A stretch of DNA of 14,831 bases from Bacteroides sp. (GCA_019417975.1 DYCT01000013.1:1-14831); one strand, 5' to 3'. Counted from the first letter of the stretch, positions 1 to 8,597 are shown. The notes: generated by a model from the sequence alone, not told the origin. Numbers and translations are program-made.

Positions 1-1
1 T

Positions 2-2011
2 TTAGGAATTGCTTTGTTGCTTTTGTCATGCGGAAGGCCAAATGCGAGACAACAATTGGAACAAGATATGTATGTCGATTCTGTTATGATATCATATCGA
101 GATTCGCTTATTTCATCTCCGGAAATTACCAAAAGCAAGCTGTTACAGATACGTAACGGCATCTCAGATAGTATTAATTATTATAAGTTGAGTGTGCTTA
201 TCGGCTTTTGTTATTATCATAATTTTCAGGACGACTCTACTCGTATAATGAATCGTCAAATCTTGGATTTCTTGTCAAGGCATACGACTTCCGATTCGCG
301 TTTGGCCGAATTGAAAGCTTTTGCTTATAATTATATCGGGATTATGTTGCAGGATGCGAATCAGCGCGATTCTGCTATTGTTTTGCTGACCAAGGCTTAT
401 CACGCTTTAGAAAATTCGGACAATAGATATAAGATGCCTGATATTTGCATTAATTTGGCTGATAACTATTATCAGATTGGTAACTATGTGCAATCGGTGT
501 CGTGGTATAGACAAGCTTTGCGTTGTACCGACTCGTTGCAGATAGGGGATAAGCTCAATCATGCCATCTATTGTGGTTTGGGACATCTGTATGGCGATAT
601 TGGTAATAATCAGTTGGCGGAACATTATTATTCATTAGCCGAAGAATCGTATGCAACATTGTCACCGTATGAACAATATTATTTTGCCAATACTCGTGGT
701 AATTATTATTATCTTACGCAACAGTATAAAGACGCATTGAAATGGTTTTATCAGGCAAATGTTATTTGTCGGGATTTTAATAAACCTGTTTACCAGGCTA
801 TTACGGAAAGCAATTTAGGTGAAGTTTATTTGCTTATGGGACAGATAGATTCTGCTCAGCATTATCTGAACAAGGCCGGCTCTTTTTTCTTGAATGATAA
901 CACCGATGCTTCTACCCGCTTTTATTTTGATGGACTTTACGCTTCGCTTGCATTATGCAAGAATGAGCTTGGTAAAGCAAAAGAACTGTTGACCAAGCCT
1001 TACGACCCATCGCAAATCAGTCCGAACTATATTTATTTGCATGATAAACGATTGGAAGAACTATATGCGCGAATGGGAGATTATGCCCAGGCATATTCTT
1101 ATCAGAAGAAAATGCATCAGTATGACGACTCTTTGCATAATATCAAGGTGTTGAACAATATAGCAGAACTCGATTTCCGCTATAGGCAAGATACGTTGCT
1201 GTTGCATCGTGATGTGCAGTTAGCTCAAAATAAGGCTCGTACTGTAAAGTTCCAATATTTGAGCCTGACACTTGCTTTGGCGTTGATTATTGTTTTGTTT
1301 GCTACGGTAATACTTGTCTTGTATGCACGTAGGAAACGTGAACAGCGGTATGCGCGTCAGATGGCTACAATCACTTGCCTGCGTATGGAGAATGTGCGCA
1401 ATCGAGTCTCACCTCATTTCATATTCAATGCTTTGAATGCTTTTATACCGGCTTTGCGACAATATGAGAATTTGGGTCAGCCGTTGAACTTACTTATTCA
1501 GTCCATCCGAAATAATTTATTGATATCTGATAAGGTTGCCATTTCGCTGGAAGAAGAGGTCGGCTTTGTTCGCAATTATTTGGATTTGAAGAAGTGTATA
1601 TCTAAAGAGGTCCCGAAAGTAGAATGGAATATTGATGATGGGGTGGATAGGAGTACATTGATACCTTCCATGATGATACAAATATTGGTGGAGAATGCAG
1701 TGAAATATGCATTTCAGACAGAACAGGAAGATAGTCAGAATTTATTGTCGATTACTATTCGGCAGACGGATGTGAATCTGGTAGTAGTTGTTGAGGACAA
1801 TGGGGTAGGATTTGTACCGGGAAGATATTCCGATACAGGTAAAGGAACGGGATCCGGACTGAAGGTTCTGTTTCGGACAGTAGAACTACTGAACAAGAGA
1901 AACCAAAGAGATATTAAGTTTAGGATAGATAGTCTAGTGGATTTGAATCCACAGCTTCATGGAACAAGAGCCGTGTGCGAGATACCGTTAAATTATAATT
2001 ACGAAGTATGA
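2..2011 (+). CDS. LytS-type sensor histidine kinase with TPR sensor region (5' partial)
   Basis: The reading frame is open from base 2, so the true start lies outside the window. Numbering visible residues from base 2, the first ten read as a hydrophobic stretch ending in L-L-S-C (Cys10, bases 29-31), a lipobox. About six or seven TPR-like helical repeats follow at roughly residues 100-375. A membrane segment lies near 420-442, followed by the positive cluster ARRKREQR, giving an N-outside, C-inside topology. The cytoplasmic part has the His_kinase (PF06580) motif SPHFIFNALNA with phospho-acceptor His472, then a HATPase domain with an N-box (LVENAVKYA, Asn565), a G1 box (EDNGVGF, near 598-604) and GTGSGL. 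It should autophosphorylate and pass phosphate to the regulator encoded next, whose ATG overlaps this stop codon (ATGA). The signal sensed by the TPR region is unknown. The kinase class is certain; lipidation is inferred. Confidence 0.93.
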   Translation, partial: LGIALLLLSCGRPNARQQLEQDMYVDSVMISYRDSLISSPEITKSKLLQIRNGISDSINYYKLSVLIGFCYYHNFQDDSTRIMNRQILDFLSRHTTSDSRLAELKAFAYNYIGIMLQDANQRDSAIVLLTKAYHALENSDNRYKMPDICINLADNYYQIGNYVQSVSWYRQALRCTDSLQIGDKLNHAIYCGLGHLYGDIGNNQLAEHYYSLAEESYATLSPYEQYYFANTRGNYYYLTQQYKDALKWFYQANVICRDFNKPVYQAITESNLGEVYLLMGQIDSAQHYLNKAGSFFLNDNTDASTRFYFDGLYASLALCKNELGKAKELLTKPYDPSQISPNYIYLHDKRLEELYARMGDYAQAYSYQKKMHQYDDSLHNIKVLNNIAELDFRYRQDTLLLHRDVQLAQNKARTVKFQYLSLTLALALIIVLFATVILVLYARRKREQRYARQMATITCLRMENVRNRVSPHFIFNALNAFIPALRQYENLGQPLNLLIQSIRNNLLISDKVAISLEEEVGFVRNYLDLKKCISKEVPKVEWNIDDGVDRSTLIPSMMIQILVENAVKYAFQTEQEDSQNLLSITIRQTDVNLVVVVEDNGVGFVPGRYSDTGKGTGSGLKVLFRTVELLNKRNQRDIKFRIDSLVDLNPQLHGTRAVCEIPLNYNYEV

Positions 2012-2769
2012 ATGAGCAGATAAAGACAGTCATTGTAGATGATGAACAAGGGGGCATTGATACATTGAATGCCGATTTATTGTGCTATGGCGATGTGCGT
2101 GTGGTTGGTACTGCCACAAATGTAGATAAGGCTAAGAAAATGATTATTGATTGTCAGCCCGATTTACTTTTCCTGGATGTCGAGATGCCTAAGCAGTCCG
2201 GCTTTGAACTTTTGCAGGATATTCGCCCATTGATACGCTCTGCGATGAATGTTGTATTTTACAGTGCGTTTGATAAGTATATGATTGATGCATTGCGTGC
2301 ATCGGCTTTTGACTATCTGGTAAAACCTTATCGCCTGGAGGAACTAAACTTGATAATGGAAAGGGTGCGGGAGAATCGCAGCGCAGGTAAGGTCAGTTTA
2401 GACCAATCTATGCGCCGTCTGTTCGGGAATGAACGCAAATTCGCGATGCAGACTTTTACCGGATTGTTGTTGATTCGCTGGGCTGATGTTTTGTATTTTC
2501 AGTATGATGCTGACACTCGTTCGTGGTTGATGGTATTGGTCGATCGTACAACACATCGTTTGAGACAGTCGGTCAAAGGACAAGAGATATTGAATTTAAC
2601 TCCTTCATTCCTACAAATCAGTCAGGATGTTATTTTGAATGCCGATTATCTGGTTTCCATAGAAAACGGTTCGTTACATTGCGTACTTTGTCCTCCATAT
2701 AGCGACATCGACTTGCGTGTATCTCGTCGTTATTATTCGAAAATCCGTGAACAATTGGAAATTATTTAA
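2008..2769 (+). CDS. LytR/AlgR-family response regulator (receiver + LytTR DNA-binding domain)
   Basis: A 253-residue two-domain regulator. The receiver domain spans about residues 5-120, with acidic pocket Asp11/Asp12, phospho-acceptor Asp57 in FLDVEMP, switch residue Ser86 and conserved Lys106 in YLVKP. A LytTR DNA-binding domain follows at about 148-250, recognised by its QISQDVILNADYLVSIEN and LRVSRRYYSKI stretches. The start codon overlaps the kinase stop by four bases, so the two are probably translationally coupled and form a cognate two-component pair. LytTR proteins usually bind paired direct repeats upstream of their targets. No such site or obvious target is recognisable here. The gene downstream is a housekeeping rRNA methyltransferase, so the regulon probably lies elsewhere. 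Confidence 0.95.
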   Translation: MNEQIKTVIVDDEQGGIDTLNADLLCYGDVRVVGTATNVDKAKKMIIDCQPDLLFLDVEMPKQSGFELLQDIRPLIRSAMNVVFYSAFDKYMIDALRASAFDYLVKPYRLEELNLIMERVRENRSAGKVSLDQSMRRLFGNERKFAMQTFTGLLLIRWADVLYFQYDADTRSWLMVLVDRTTHRLRQSVKGQEILNLTPSFLQISQDVILNADYLVSIENGSLHCVLCPPYSDIDLRVSRRYYSKIREQLEII

Positions 2770-2817
2770 ATTATCAGCAAATTGTTTTTAGTAAATTATA
2801 AAGCAAATCAGTAGCGT

Positions 2818-4239
2818 ATGTTATTTCCCGAAGATTTCTGCAAACAGATGGAACAGCTGTTGGGTACTGAGTCATATAACCATTTCTGTACGGCTTTTCG
2901 ACAAGACACCCCATCTAGTATTCGGTTGAACCCTTGGAAATCGTTTTTTTTTAAGGAGGCAGATAAACCACAGTTTGCTGCCGATGCAGAAGTTTTCGAA
3001 GTGCCTTGGTGCTCGGAAGGCTATTATTTCTCGCCTCGTCCTACTTACACGTTCGACCCATTGTTTCATGCTGGTAGCTATTATGTGCAGGAAGCTTCGT
3101 CTATGTTTCTTGAACAGGTAGTGCGACAATATGTGTCATCGCCGGTCAGAGCACTCGACCTTTGTGCTGCTCCCGGAGGAAAGTCAACGTTATTGCGTTC
3201 TGTTTTGCCCGAAGGTAGTGTTCTTGTGTCTAATGAAGTGATGCGTCAGCGAGCTCAGGTGTTGGCCGAGAATATGGTAAAATGGGGACATCCTGATGTT
3301 ATCGTTACCAATAATGACCCTGCCGATTTCTCAGATGCTTTCGTTGATGCGTTTCAGCTGATTGTTGTTGATGCTCCTTGTTCCGGTGAAGGTATGTTTC
3401 GGAAAGATGAAGTTGCTATAGCCGAATGGAGTGCTTCGCAAGTGGATGTCTGTGTGGAACGTCAGCGTCGTATCTTAGCAGATATATGGCCCTGTTTGCA
3501 GCCGGGTGGTGTGTTGGTTTATAGTACTTGTACGTTCAACCGTCTGGAAGATGAAGACAATTTGCAATGGCTTATTGACAATTTTGGAGCCGAACCATTG
3601 AGCTTGGATGTCCCGGCAGATTGGGGAGTGCAAGGCGATTTGACCGGACGTGGGTTGTCGGTTTGGAGATTTTTGCCACAATATGTACAAGGTGAAGGTT
3701 TTTTCCTTTGTGCAATGCGTAAGCCGGGAAGTGCTATTGAAATAGATTATACTCCTAAGAAGAACAAGCGTGTTCCGAAACCGGTGGAGTCACCGATGGT
3801 ATTGCGCTCTTGGATACAAAATGCGGAACAGTTTGAGCTAAAGTTGCAACAAAATGGTTGGGTCGCTATTCCGAAAGCCTGGAGCGCTTTTTATACTTAT
3901 TTGCAAACTCAATTGCGTGTGTTGCATGCAGGTATACCATTGGGTGAGCAAAAAGGGAAAGATGTGATTCCAGCTCATGGATTGTCTATGAGTGTAGCTG
4001 CTGCTCTGGATGCTTTTCCGCGTGTAGAGGTTGATTACATTATGGCTCTCTCTTATTTGCGGAAAGAGACTGTAACGTTGCCTGCCGATTCGCCTCGCGG
4101 TTTTGTATTGCTTACTTTTCGTTCTGTTTCGCTTGGCTTTGTTAAGAACTTAGGAAATCGTGCCAATAACCTTTATCCGGTAGAGTGGCGTATCCGAAGT
4201 TCATATATTCCAGAAGAGCTTCGCTTTGTGTTTCGTTGA
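2818..4239 (+). CDS. rsmF: 16S rRNA (cytosine-C5)-methyltransferase, RsmF/NOL1-NOP2-Sun family
   Basis: A 473-residue protein, close in length to E. coli RsmF (YebU). The S-adenosylmethionine-binding motif LDLCAAPGGK is at about residues 113-122. The two family cysteines are Cys188 in DAPCSGEG, which helps release product, and Cys238 in YSTCTFN, the nucleophile that attacks C6 of the target cytosine. The C-terminal third (about 325-473) matches the RsmF-type extension that helps bind RNA. E. coli RsmF makes m5C1407 in 16S rRNA; the same target is inferred here, not shown. It begins 48 bases after the response regulator, with no -7 box seen in that gap, so it may share that transcript. An in-frame run of nine T (2944-2952) lies near the 5' end. 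The family is certain, but rsmF versus rsmB-like naming rests on the overall layout. Confidence 0.88.
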   Translation: MLFPEDFCKQMEQLLGTESYNHFCTAFRQDTPSSIRLNPWKSFFFKEADKPQFAADAEVFEVPWCSEGYYFSPRPTYTFDPLFHAGSYYVQEASSMFLEQVVRQYVSSPVRALDLCAAPGGKSTLLRSVLPEGSVLVSNEVMRQRAQVLAENMVKWGHPDVIVTNNDPADFSDAFVDAFQLIVVDAPCSGEGMFRKDEVAIAEWSASQVDVCVERQRRILADIWPCLQPGGVLVYSTCTFNRLEDEDNLQWLIDNFGAEPLSLDVPADWGVQGDLTGRGLSVWRFLPQYVQGEGFFLCAMRKPGSAIEIDYTPKKNKRVPKPVESPMVLRSWIQNAEQFELKLQQNGWVAIPKAWSAFYTYLQTQLRVLHAGIPLGEQKGKDVIPAHGLSMSVAAALDAFPRVEVDYIMALSYLRKETVTLPADSPRGFVLLTFRSVSLGFVKNLGNRANNLYPVEWRIRSSYIPEELRFVFR

Positions 4240-4306
4240 CAATCGCGTTATGTCGTGGAAACTGACTGGATGAGCCTCAAGAATAGGGTCAGAAACTAAA
4301 AAGGAA

Positions 4307-4341
4307 GCCCACCATTGATGTAGATCTTGTCAATGACGGGC
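4307..4341 (-). terminator. Possible rho-independent terminator for the OmpA-family lipoprotein gene
   Basis: Read on the minus strand, 24 bases after the lipoprotein gene stop, GCCC/GGGC (4 pairs) and CATTGA/TCAATG (6 pairs) form a stem broken by a 2x2 internal loop, with an 11-base loop. The minus-strand sequence then runs into TTCCTTTTTAG. The stem is imperfect and the T tract is short, so this is only a plausible terminator. Its position, between two convergent genes, is where one is expected. Confidence 0.4.
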
Positions 4342-4365
4342 AATTGGCTATATTCTAAAATTACG

Positions 4366-6345
4366 TTATTTATAGAGGTTGTAGGTTGTTCGTAATACCG
4401 TAAACTCTGTTCGTCGGTTGATTGAGTTGCAAATCTCTTGTTGCTCTGGTGGTAGCGTGAGAATAAATTCTTCGGTCAGTACGTCACCTTCTTTTACAAA
4501 TCCTAATTTCTCAGCCAAACGTTTGCGGATAAGTTTGGGCTTACTTTCACCATAGCCTTTGGCAATGAGTCGTTCGGAAGCTATACCTCCGGCTATCAGA
4601 TACTGAACAACCGATTCTGCTCTGCGTTGTGATAGACGAAGATTATAAGCATCGTTTCCTTTGTAGTCGCAATGAGAACTAAGTTCGATGGTTACGTTCG
4701 GATTGTCGTTTAGCAACTTGATTAGTTCATCAAGCGATTGGGTAGATTCCGATGTCAAGGTAGCTTTATCAAATTCGTAGAAGATGTTTTCGATTAGTAC
4801 TGGGCGAGTGACCGACGACAAGGGGAATTGCAGTGTATATTCTTGGTCCACTTCAGTTGTATCAACTGCCAATTCCTGTTTGTAGTTGAGGTATCCGCGG
4901 CAACTGGCCATCAATACATAGCTTGTTCCCCGCTTCAAGGATTTAGTGAATGAACCGTCTTTTTTTACATTGACTTTCTCGTTGGTACCGTCTTTGCCTA
5001 CAATGTTTACAATCGCATCTGGCAATTCATAGGCTTCTTTGTCGTATACCCATCCGGTTAGCGTATATTTGGTTTCCGGAACTTCGAATGTAAAGATGTG
5101 ATCCCAACCGCGTCCGTCGTTTCGGTTGGAAGAGAAGAATCCGCGGTAATGTTCTCCTTCGAAAGTCATTCCAAAATCATCGGCCGATGAGTTCATCGGC
5201 GATTTCAGGTTGAGTGTTTTCCAATGTCCATCTTTCTCTTCGATTGCTCGGAATAGGTCCAGTCCTCCCATTCCGGGATGTCCGTTGCTACTAAAGTACA
5301 AGTATCCATTCGGGCGGAAAGTGGGAAACATTTCATCGCCCGGAGTGTTAATATCTTTACCTAAATTTTCTACGGCACCAAATCCGGTATTACTTACCGG
5401 GACGCGCCAAATGTCCAACCCTCCTTCTCCACCGGGCATATCGGATACGAAATAAAGCCAAGTCCCTTCCGGATTGATCGCTGGGTGGGCTACAGACGAT
5501 AGACTGTCTTTAATGATTTCACACTTTTGTGGAGCACTCCAGTTGGCTCCTGAACGTTGTGATACATAGATTTCAGCATAGACAGGAACCGTTCCGTCTT
5601 TCCGGCAACGAGTAAAGTACATGGTCTTTCCATCGGCCGTGAAGCTACATGCTCCATCTTCAAATTCGCTGTTTACTTCCGATTCGATGGGCTCGGGAGA
5701 CTGCCATTGTTTCTTTTCATTCTTTTTGGCGATGAAAATATCTGCACTTTTCATACCGGTGATACCATTCAAATCATTGCCTTTTGCCCCTTCGCGTGTA
5801 GAGGTTAGGTAGATTTGGTCGTAATCATCTCCGGCATACATGGGTGAGTATTCTGTTCGGCGTGAATTGAATAAAGGGAATCGTTTGACGATGTGGCGAG
5901 TAGGTTTCTTTTTCCATAGGGGAGCCAATTCGCATCCTTTCAATCCATTTTGCGCCAGCAAGTCATCCGGCTTATAATTTAAATATAGTTCGTAGTTTTT
6001 AGCAGCATTCTTGTAGTCTCCATTTTTATGGTGCATTAAGGCCAAGTCTAAAAAAACGACACTGTCTTGATATTTGTAGCGTATCGCATTCATGTAAGCC
6101 CCTCGTGCTCGTAGTGTATAATTGATTCGCTTATAGCAGTCGCCCATTTTATAGGCAATAACACCTCTCTCTTTTCGTTGCTTGGGAGGAGTCTGTGTAT
6201 AGGCTTTTTTGTAGTATTTGGCAGCGTCGAAATATTCTCCGAGGGCGTAGCTCTGTTCTGCTTTTTTTAGACTCTTTCCTGCTCCGCAAGCTGTCAATAA
6301 CAGCAAACAGAGTAGGGTGGAAAATATGACGCTATATTGTTTCAT
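4366..6345 (-). CDS. PorE-like OmpA-family lipoprotein (TPR - PD40 propeller - CRD - OmpA C-terminal)
   Basis: A 659-residue outer-membrane-associated lipoprotein. The signal peptide ends in the lipobox LLTAC, with Cys20 as the lipidated residue. Domains in order are: TPR-like repeats (about 25-135), a WD40/PD40-type beta-propeller (about 160-415; recurring YFVSD, YFSSN and FFSSN blades), a carboxypeptidase-regulatory-like domain (about 427-505), and an OmpA-type peptidoglycan-binding domain (about 515-650; FYEFDKATL and the DYKG...LSQRRA stretch). This order and length match PorE of Porphyromonas gingivalis, which ties the type IX secretion machinery to peptidoglycan. No other type IX secretion gene is visible here, so the likely general role is to link the outer membrane to the cell wall. 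The gene lies 69 bases downstream of topB with no promoter-like -7 box between them, so it is probably co-transcribed. Confidence 0.9.
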   Translation of the reverse strand: MKQYSVIFSTLLCLLLLTACGAGKSLKKAEQSYALGEYFDAAKYYKKAYTQTPPKQRKERGVIAYKMGDCYKRINYTLRARGAYMNAIRYKYQDSVVFLDLALMHHKNGDYKNAAKNYELYLNYKPDDLLAQNGLKGCELAPLWKKKPTRHIVKRFPLFNSRRTEYSPMYAGDDYDQIYLTSTREGAKGNDLNGITGMKSADIFIAKKNEKKQWQSPEPIESEVNSEFEDGACSFTADGKTMYFTRCRKDGTVPVYAEIYVSQRSGANWSAPQKCEIIKDSLSSVAHPAINPEGTWLYFVSDMPGGEGGLDIWRVPVSNTGFGAVENLGKDINTPGDEMFPTFRPNGYLYFSSNGHPGMGGLDLFRAIEEKDGHWKTLNLKSPMNSSADDFGMTFEGEHYRGFFSSNRNDGRGWDHIFTFEVPETKYTLTGWVYDKEAYELPDAIVNIVGKDGTNEKVNVKKDGSFTKSLKRGTSYVLMASCRGYLNYKQELAVDTTEVDQEYTLQFPLSSVTRPVLIENIFYEFDKATLTSESTQSLDELIKLLNDNPNVTIELSSHCDYKGNDAYNLRLSQRRAESVVQYLIAGGIASERLIAKGYGESKPKLIRKRLAEKLGFVKEGDVLTEEFILTLPPEQQEICNSINRRTEFTVLRTTYNLYK

Positions 6346-6414
6346 CTTCTGTAAATTGTTTCCTCGTTTGAGTTTCCTTGTTTATTATAAACTGATAAAT
6401 CTTCGGATTATTGT

Positions 6415-8436
6415 TTAGCCGTTTGCGTTATTCTCATTTTCGGTAAATGGCTGGCGGAAAGTACAACCGTTTTTCCATTCCGAACATCCATAGGCTGTGC
6501 GTCCTTGTATGATTGTTCCTTTTCCGCATAAAGGACATGGTTGGCCCACAGGTGAATTGGCTTGTTGAGCTTTTGGCTTGGACTTGGTTGTCGCTTTTTT
6601 AGCCTTTGGTTCTCGCTTTTGCTCTTTCTTCTTTTCTTTGGCAGGCTCTTCTATAATACTGATACGACGGTTGCTGTTGTCGCTCAATACGCTGGTAACA
6701 ATTTGGCTTACCATGTTTTTAAGTTCTTCTAAAAAAGTGCGTGCCTCGTATTTCTGCTTCTCTATTTCGCGTAGTTTTTTTTCCCAAATACCAGTAAGCT
6801 CGGCCGATTTAAGGAGCTCTTCGTGGATGACTTGAATAAGGTCTACTCCGGTGGGAGTGGCATATAGATTTTTTTTCTCTTTCCGTATATATCGGCGTTT
6901 GAATAAGGTTTCTATAATAGCAGCACGAGTTGACGGACGCCCTATTCCATTCTCTTTGAGGGCATCACGGAGTTCTTCGTCTTCCACTCCTTTTCCAGCC
7001 GTTTCCATGGCACGGAGCAAGGTGGCTTCGGTATAAGGTTTGGGAGGTTGTGTCCATTTTTCGTTTAGGTCTGGTTGATGAGGTCCATGTTCACCGATAG
7101 CAAAGGTAGGGAGCACTCGTTCCTCATCGGTTTCGCGTTCATCCAGCTGTTCTTTGGCAAATACGACACGCCATCCCGGTTCGAGTATTTGTTTCCCAGT
7201 TGCTTTAAATTCAATTTGCTGTACATCGCCCAATACGGTGGTTGTTGAAAACTTACAGTCAGGATAGAACACAGCAATGAAGCGACGAGCTACCAAGTCG
7301 AATACACGTCTTTCCATATCCGTAAGGTTTTGTGGGTGTACACCGGTTGGAATGATGGCATGGTGGTCGGTTACTTTACTATTGTCGAATACCTTTTTGC
7401 TCTTGGAAAGCTTTTTATCTATCAAAGGAGCAGTCAGTTGTTCATAATCGCGTATGCCTTTTAAGATAGCCGGACATTTTGGGTATATGTCATCGCTCAA
7501 GAAAGTAGTGTCTACACGTGGGTAGGTTGTGATTTTCTTTTCATAAAGCGATTGAATGATTCGCAAGGTATCGTCAGCCGAGAAAGCAAATTTTTTATTG
7601 CATTCTACCTGAAGAGAAGTTAAGTCGAATAAGCGTGGAGGCAGTTCGTTCCCTTTTTTAGAACTGATATCTTTGACAGTAAATTCCGATTCTTTCACCT
7701 GCTCCAAGAAAGTCAGCCCTTCTTCTTTCGATGTAAAACGTCCCTTTGTTGCAGAAAAAGTAGTTTCTCGATAGATTGTTTTCAATTCCCAATAGGGCTC
7801 CGGTTGAAAATTTTCAATTTCTTTTTGTCTGTTTACAATGAGAGCCAATGTTGGTGTCTGTACACGCCCTACCGAAAGTACTTGTTTGTTCTGTCCATAT
7901 TTTAACGTATAGAGGCGAGTCGCATTCATGCCCAATAGCCAATCGCCAATTGCACGTGATAATCCGGCTTCGTAAAGTGGCTGAAATTCCGATTGGTCTT
8001 TCAGTTTGGCAAATCCATCTCGAATTGATTCTTCTGTGAGCGATGAAATCCATAGGCGTTTTACCGGACAGTGTGCTCCTGCTTTTTGCATTACCCATCG
8101 TTGGATTAGTTCTCCTTCTTGTCCGGCATCACCGCAGTTGATAATCTCATCGGCTTCTTGCATAAGCTTTTCGATAATTTTGAATTGCTTTTCAATTCCT
8201 TTGTCTTCGATGAGTTTGATGCCAAAGCGTGGAGGTATCATTGGCAGGTTACTTAAACTCCATGATTTCCAGAAAGGAGTATATTCGTGTGGCTCTTTCA
8301 ATGTGCATAGATGACCGAAAGTCCAAGTCACTTGATATCCATTTCCTTCGATATATCCTTCGTGGCGTGTGTGTGCTCCTACTATTTCAGCGATGTCTTT
8401 TGCCACACTGGGCTTTTCGGCGATGCATACAATCAT
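6415..8436 (-). CDS. topB: DNA topoisomerase III (type IA)
   Basis: A 673-residue type IA topoisomerase, slightly longer than E. coli TopB. The N-terminal Toprim domain starts with IVCIAEKPSVAK (Glu7) and carries D103-A-G-Q-E-G-E109, where the usual form is DxDREGE. The active-site tyrosine is Tyr305 in TTYPRVDT, which makes the transient 5'-phosphotyrosyl link to single-stranded DNA. The GIGRPSTRA motif is typical of the family. A lysine-rich linker (about 605-630) leads to a zinc-ribbon end with CPLCGKG and a second Cys pair (about 634-660), probably for DNA binding. TopB separates linked DNA strands and decatenates daughter chromosomes. It starts divergently from parA; a -7 box lies 24 bases upstream of the start codon. 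The family is certain; the altered Toprim motif is likely a lineage trait rather than a defect. Confidence 0.95.
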   Translation of the reverse strand: MIVCIAEKPSVAKDIAEIVGAHTRHEGYIEGNGYQVTWTFGHLCTLKEPHEYTPFWKSWSLSNLPMIPPRFGIKLIEDKGIEKQFKIIEKLMQEADEIINCGDAGQEGELIQRWVMQKAGAHCPVKRLWISSLTEESIRDGFAKLKDQSEFQPLYEAGLSRAIGDWLLGMNATRLYTLKYGQNKQVLSVGRVQTPTLALIVNRQKEIENFQPEPYWELKTIYRETTFSATKGRFTSKEEGLTFLEQVKESEFTVKDISSKKGNELPPRLFDLTSLQVECNKKFAFSADDTLRIIQSLYEKKITTYPRVDTTFLSDDIYPKCPAILKGIRDYEQLTAPLIDKKLSKSKKVFDNSKVTDHHAIIPTGVHPQNLTDMERRVFDLVARRFIAVFYPDCKFSTTTVLGDVQQIEFKATGKQILEPGWRVVFAKEQLDERETDEERVLPTFAIGEHGPHQPDLNEKWTQPPKPYTEATLLRAMETAGKGVEDEELRDALKENGIGRPSTRAAIIETLFKRRYIRKEKKNLYATPTGVDLIQVIHEELLKSAELTGIWEKKLREIEKQKYEARTFLEELKNMVSQIVTSVLSDNSNRRISIIEEPAKEKKKEQKREPKAKKATTKSKPKAQQANSPVGQPCPLCGKGTIIQGRTAYGCSEWKNGCTFRQPFTENENNANG

Positions 8437-8460
8437 GGTGAATTTGTTTTAATTTGAGTG

Positions 8461-8469
8461 GCAAAGGTA
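8461..8469 (-). promoter_or_regulatory. Candidate -7 promoter box for topB
   Basis: On the minus strand this reads TACCTTTGC, an exact fit to the Bacteroidetes -7 consensus TAnnTTTGC. It lies 24 bases upstream of the topB ATG, so the leader would be about 15-20 bases. No convincing TTTG -33 element is seen 19-21 bases further upstream, which keeps confidence moderate. Confidence 0.55.
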
Positions 8470-8480
8470 ATCAATAATGG

Positions 8481-8570
8481 TGAAAATGCCTTTTTACATG
8501 GTTTTGTTTTTCTTCGTTTACAAATCTTAATGTTGCGCAATGCGTCTGAAAATGATGGCTAATTACATGG
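8481..8570 (+). repeat. Composite direct repeat at both divergent promoters
   Basis: TGAAAATG followed closely by TTACATGG occurs twice: 8481-8488 with 8494-8501, and 8547-8554 with 8563-8570. The inner spacers are 5 and 8 bases, and the copies are about 66-69 bases apart. The first copy covers the expected -33 region of the topB promoter and the second that of the parA promoter. A shared operator is inferred, not shown. Confidence 0.4.
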
Positions 8571-8577
8571 AAATGTA

Positions 8578-8586
8578 TATCTTTGC
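8578..8586 (+). promoter_or_regulatory. parA: Candidate -7 promoter box for the parAB operon
   Basis: TATCTTTGC fits TAnnTTTGC exactly. A start of transcription near 8591-8595 would give a leader of about 170 bases before the parA ATG at 8762, unusually long, and it includes the inverted repeat and two DnaA-like boxes. No good TTTG -33 element is seen. Confidence 0.5.
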
Positions 8587-8597
8587 AACCAAATGTC

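Noticed and set aside
4204..4329. 42-codon minus-strand open frame across the convergent gap
   Set aside because: It has no ATG or GTG start, overlaps the 3' end of the methyltransferase gene and matches no family I recognise.
7814..8098. 94-codon open frame overlapping topB on the same strand
   Set aside because: It lies wholly inside the conserved Toprim-region coding sequence of topB in another frame and shows no family features.
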